NCBI GenBank assembly: GCA_034189035.1 | Contig: JAXHVA010000164.1 | Location: forward strand, 1 to 7,166 | DNA: 7,166 nucleotides | Direction of reading: 5' to 3' | DNA from: JAUXFK01 sp034189035 | GTDB taxonomy: Bacteria; Desulfobacterota; UBA8473 | Shown here: positions 6,547 through 7,166 of the stretch, in pieces | Layout of the letters: the number at the start of each line of letters is the position of its first letter | Position numbering within the stretch: position 1 is the first letter of the stretch | Notes under the pieces: generated by a model | What the model was told of the DNA's origin: nothing | Databases searched by the model: none | What the model saw: the letters and a program-made list of their open reading frames with translations, nothing else | Position numbers and translations under genes: made by a program

Positions 6547-7033
6547 GTGGAATCATTGAAAGAAAGCTTAATTGAGTATAAGAAACAAATAGAGGGTATT
6601 ATTCAAAAAACATATAAGGGAATAATGGATTATGTTATGCGGCTAAGGACATATTTACATAATAAGTACCCAGAATACACCGTCGGCAATATCTATTACG
6701 GTTATATGGATATGACCTATTTCCCATTATTCACTAAAAAAACTTAAGGATCGTAAATTGAAAATTACCATAGTATTTCTTCATGATACTTGTCAATTTG
6801 AAGTATGGCTTTCAGGAAATAATAGGCAGATACAAAAAAAATATTCGGAAATGATATCAGTATAATGATTGGGATAAGTATCGAATGGATCCAAAAATCC
6901 AGATTCAATTATTGAATTCACCTTGGATGCAGATCCAGATTTTAGGGATATAGATGCACTCACAAAGAAAATAGAAGTATCAACATTATCCTTTCTAAAT
7001 GACATTGAAGCATTCTTGTCTAAGCAAAAATAA
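6547..7033 (+). pseudogene. frameshifted small cytoplasmic protein, DUF7000-like
   Basis: From GTG 6547 a 66-aa frame reads through KTYKGIMDYVMRLRTY and GNIYYGYMDMTYFPLF to TAA 6745-6747. The family continues in the +1 frame immediately afterwards (from 6743): LKDRKLKITIVF, FEVWLSGNNRQIQKKY. After a short shifted stretch reading NDWDKY (6864-6881), it returns to that frame as NGSKNPDSIIEF and DADPDFRDIDALTKKIE, ending SKQK and TAA 7031-7033. Joined, this gives about 160 residues, the length I recall for DUF7000; the family name is from memory and the function is unknown. Three shifts are needed: one at the run of seven A (6736-6742), one near 6857-6864 and one near 6880-6885. Three in-frame stops at 6863-6877 lie in the gap. 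Either the gene has decayed or the sequence has indel errors here; the long intact genes to the left favour decay. No Shine-Dalgarno is visible. Confidence 0.7.
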
Positions 7034-7041
7034 TAGATACA

Positions 7042-7148
7042 GCCCAACCCTTTATAAGGCCTCCAGGTGTCAAGAGTAAAATTACCAATTAGCGAAAAAG
7101 TGGTTTTTTTTCGCATATTCTATCAACGAACCTTTTTGCTTGTTGACA
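7042..7148 (+). other. partial or degenerate attC-like site 4 at the right edge
   Basis: GCCCAAC (7042-7048) is a perfect RYYYAAC box, 8 nt after the preceding stop. Inside lies GCGAAAAA (7092-7099) pairing with TTTTTCGC (7107-7114). The first GTT that could close the site is GTTGACA (7142-7148), which departs from GTTRRRY at one position. Flanking that, only AAGG/CCTT pair, with 7-nt spacers. The true right box may lie beyond the window. The last 18 nt (7149-7166) show nothing recognisable. Confidence 0.3.
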
Positions 7149-7166
7149 GCGATTCTGACTTTATTT

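Larger units (their letters stand above)
6497..7166 (+). mobile_element. putative integron gene cassette D with a decayed gene (right end uncertain)
   Basis: The left end GTTGGGCTG (6496-6504) is the exact reverse complement of CAGCCCAAC (7040-7048), which lies 6 nt after the stop of the decayed gene. This is the best end-to-end match of the array. The right limit may be the GTT at 7142 or may lie outside the window. The 44 nt before the coding remnant hold no clear Shine-Dalgarno. Confidence 0.4.

Noticed and set aside
6736..6742. Programmed frameshifting at the seven-A run in the DUF7000-like gene
   Set aside because: A single slip here would not rescue the gene, because stops at 6863-6877 would still end translation; further shifts are required downstream.
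7092..7114. Intrinsic terminator after the decayed gene
   Set aside because: The T run forms the returning arm of the stem rather than following it, so the element fits a plain inverted repeat or part of the attC-like site better.
6793..7116. 107-codon minus-strand open frame at the right end
   Set aside because: The + strand of the same bases encodes the recognisable DUF7000-like segments, so the minus frame is a shadow.
1..7166. CRISPR array, tRNA, rRNA or insertion sequence
   Set aside because: No regularly spaced direct repeats, no cloverleaf with a CCA-type end, no rRNA-like stretch and no transposase-like protein were seen on either strand.

Overview
The window is gene-dense, with every credible gene on the + strand. 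It holds the 3' end of a GAF-PAS signalling protein with a four-cysteine tail, a complete soluble hybrid histidine kinase (941 aa), a complete tungsten/molybdenum aldehyde:ferredoxin oxidoreductase (AOR) family protein (624 aa), a small four-helix membrane protein (167 aa), and a frameshifted remnant of a small cytoplasmic protein that looks like the family I recall as DUF7000. The moderate-to-low GC, the multi-PAS kinase with a HAMP-like N-terminus, the C-x2-C...CPEC tail and the AOR enzyme together suggest an anaerobic, sediment-type bacterium, most like Desulfobacterota (the former Deltaproteobacteria). That is an inference from gene style; no marker gene is present.

The most interesting feature lies between the genes. 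Directly after gene 1, after the kinase, after the membrane protein and after the pseudogene there are imperfect palindromes with the layout of integron attC recombination sites: an RYYYAAC-like box, a short spacer, an inner stem, a loop, the returning stem, and a GTTRRRY-like box. The two best are at 839-898 (60 nt) and 3832-3903 (72 nt). A weaker one is at 6404-6502, and a partial one begins at 7042. After three of the GTT boxes a gene starts within 23-44 nt, as in gene cassettes. The GTT box at each cassette's left end also tends to be complementary to the AAC box at that same cassette's right end: GTTGGCC/TGCCAAC (6 contiguous bases), GTTAGAT/AGCTAAC (6 of 7, or 8 contiguous with an internal copy at 5829), and GTTGGGCTG/CAGCCCAAC (9 of 9). 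This is what is expected if each unit once circularised.

Proposed layout: cassette A (left edge to 892) carries the GAF-PAS protein. Cassette B (893-3897, about 3.0 kb) carries the hybrid kinase. Cassette C (3898-6496, about 2.6 kb) carries the AOR enzyme and the membrane protein, possibly as a fusion of two cassettes. Cassette D (6497 onward) carries the decayed gene. No integrase or attI lies in the window; if the array reading is right, they should be to the left. Cassettes this large, carrying a 941-aa kinase and a pyranopterin enzyme, would be unusual.

Functionally the genes do not form an obvious operon. The kinase has its own receiver but no output partner beside it. The AOR enzyme has no ferredoxin or cofactor gene beside it. 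The signalling protein has no kinase core in the part seen. This fits an array of independently acquired units better than a pathway.
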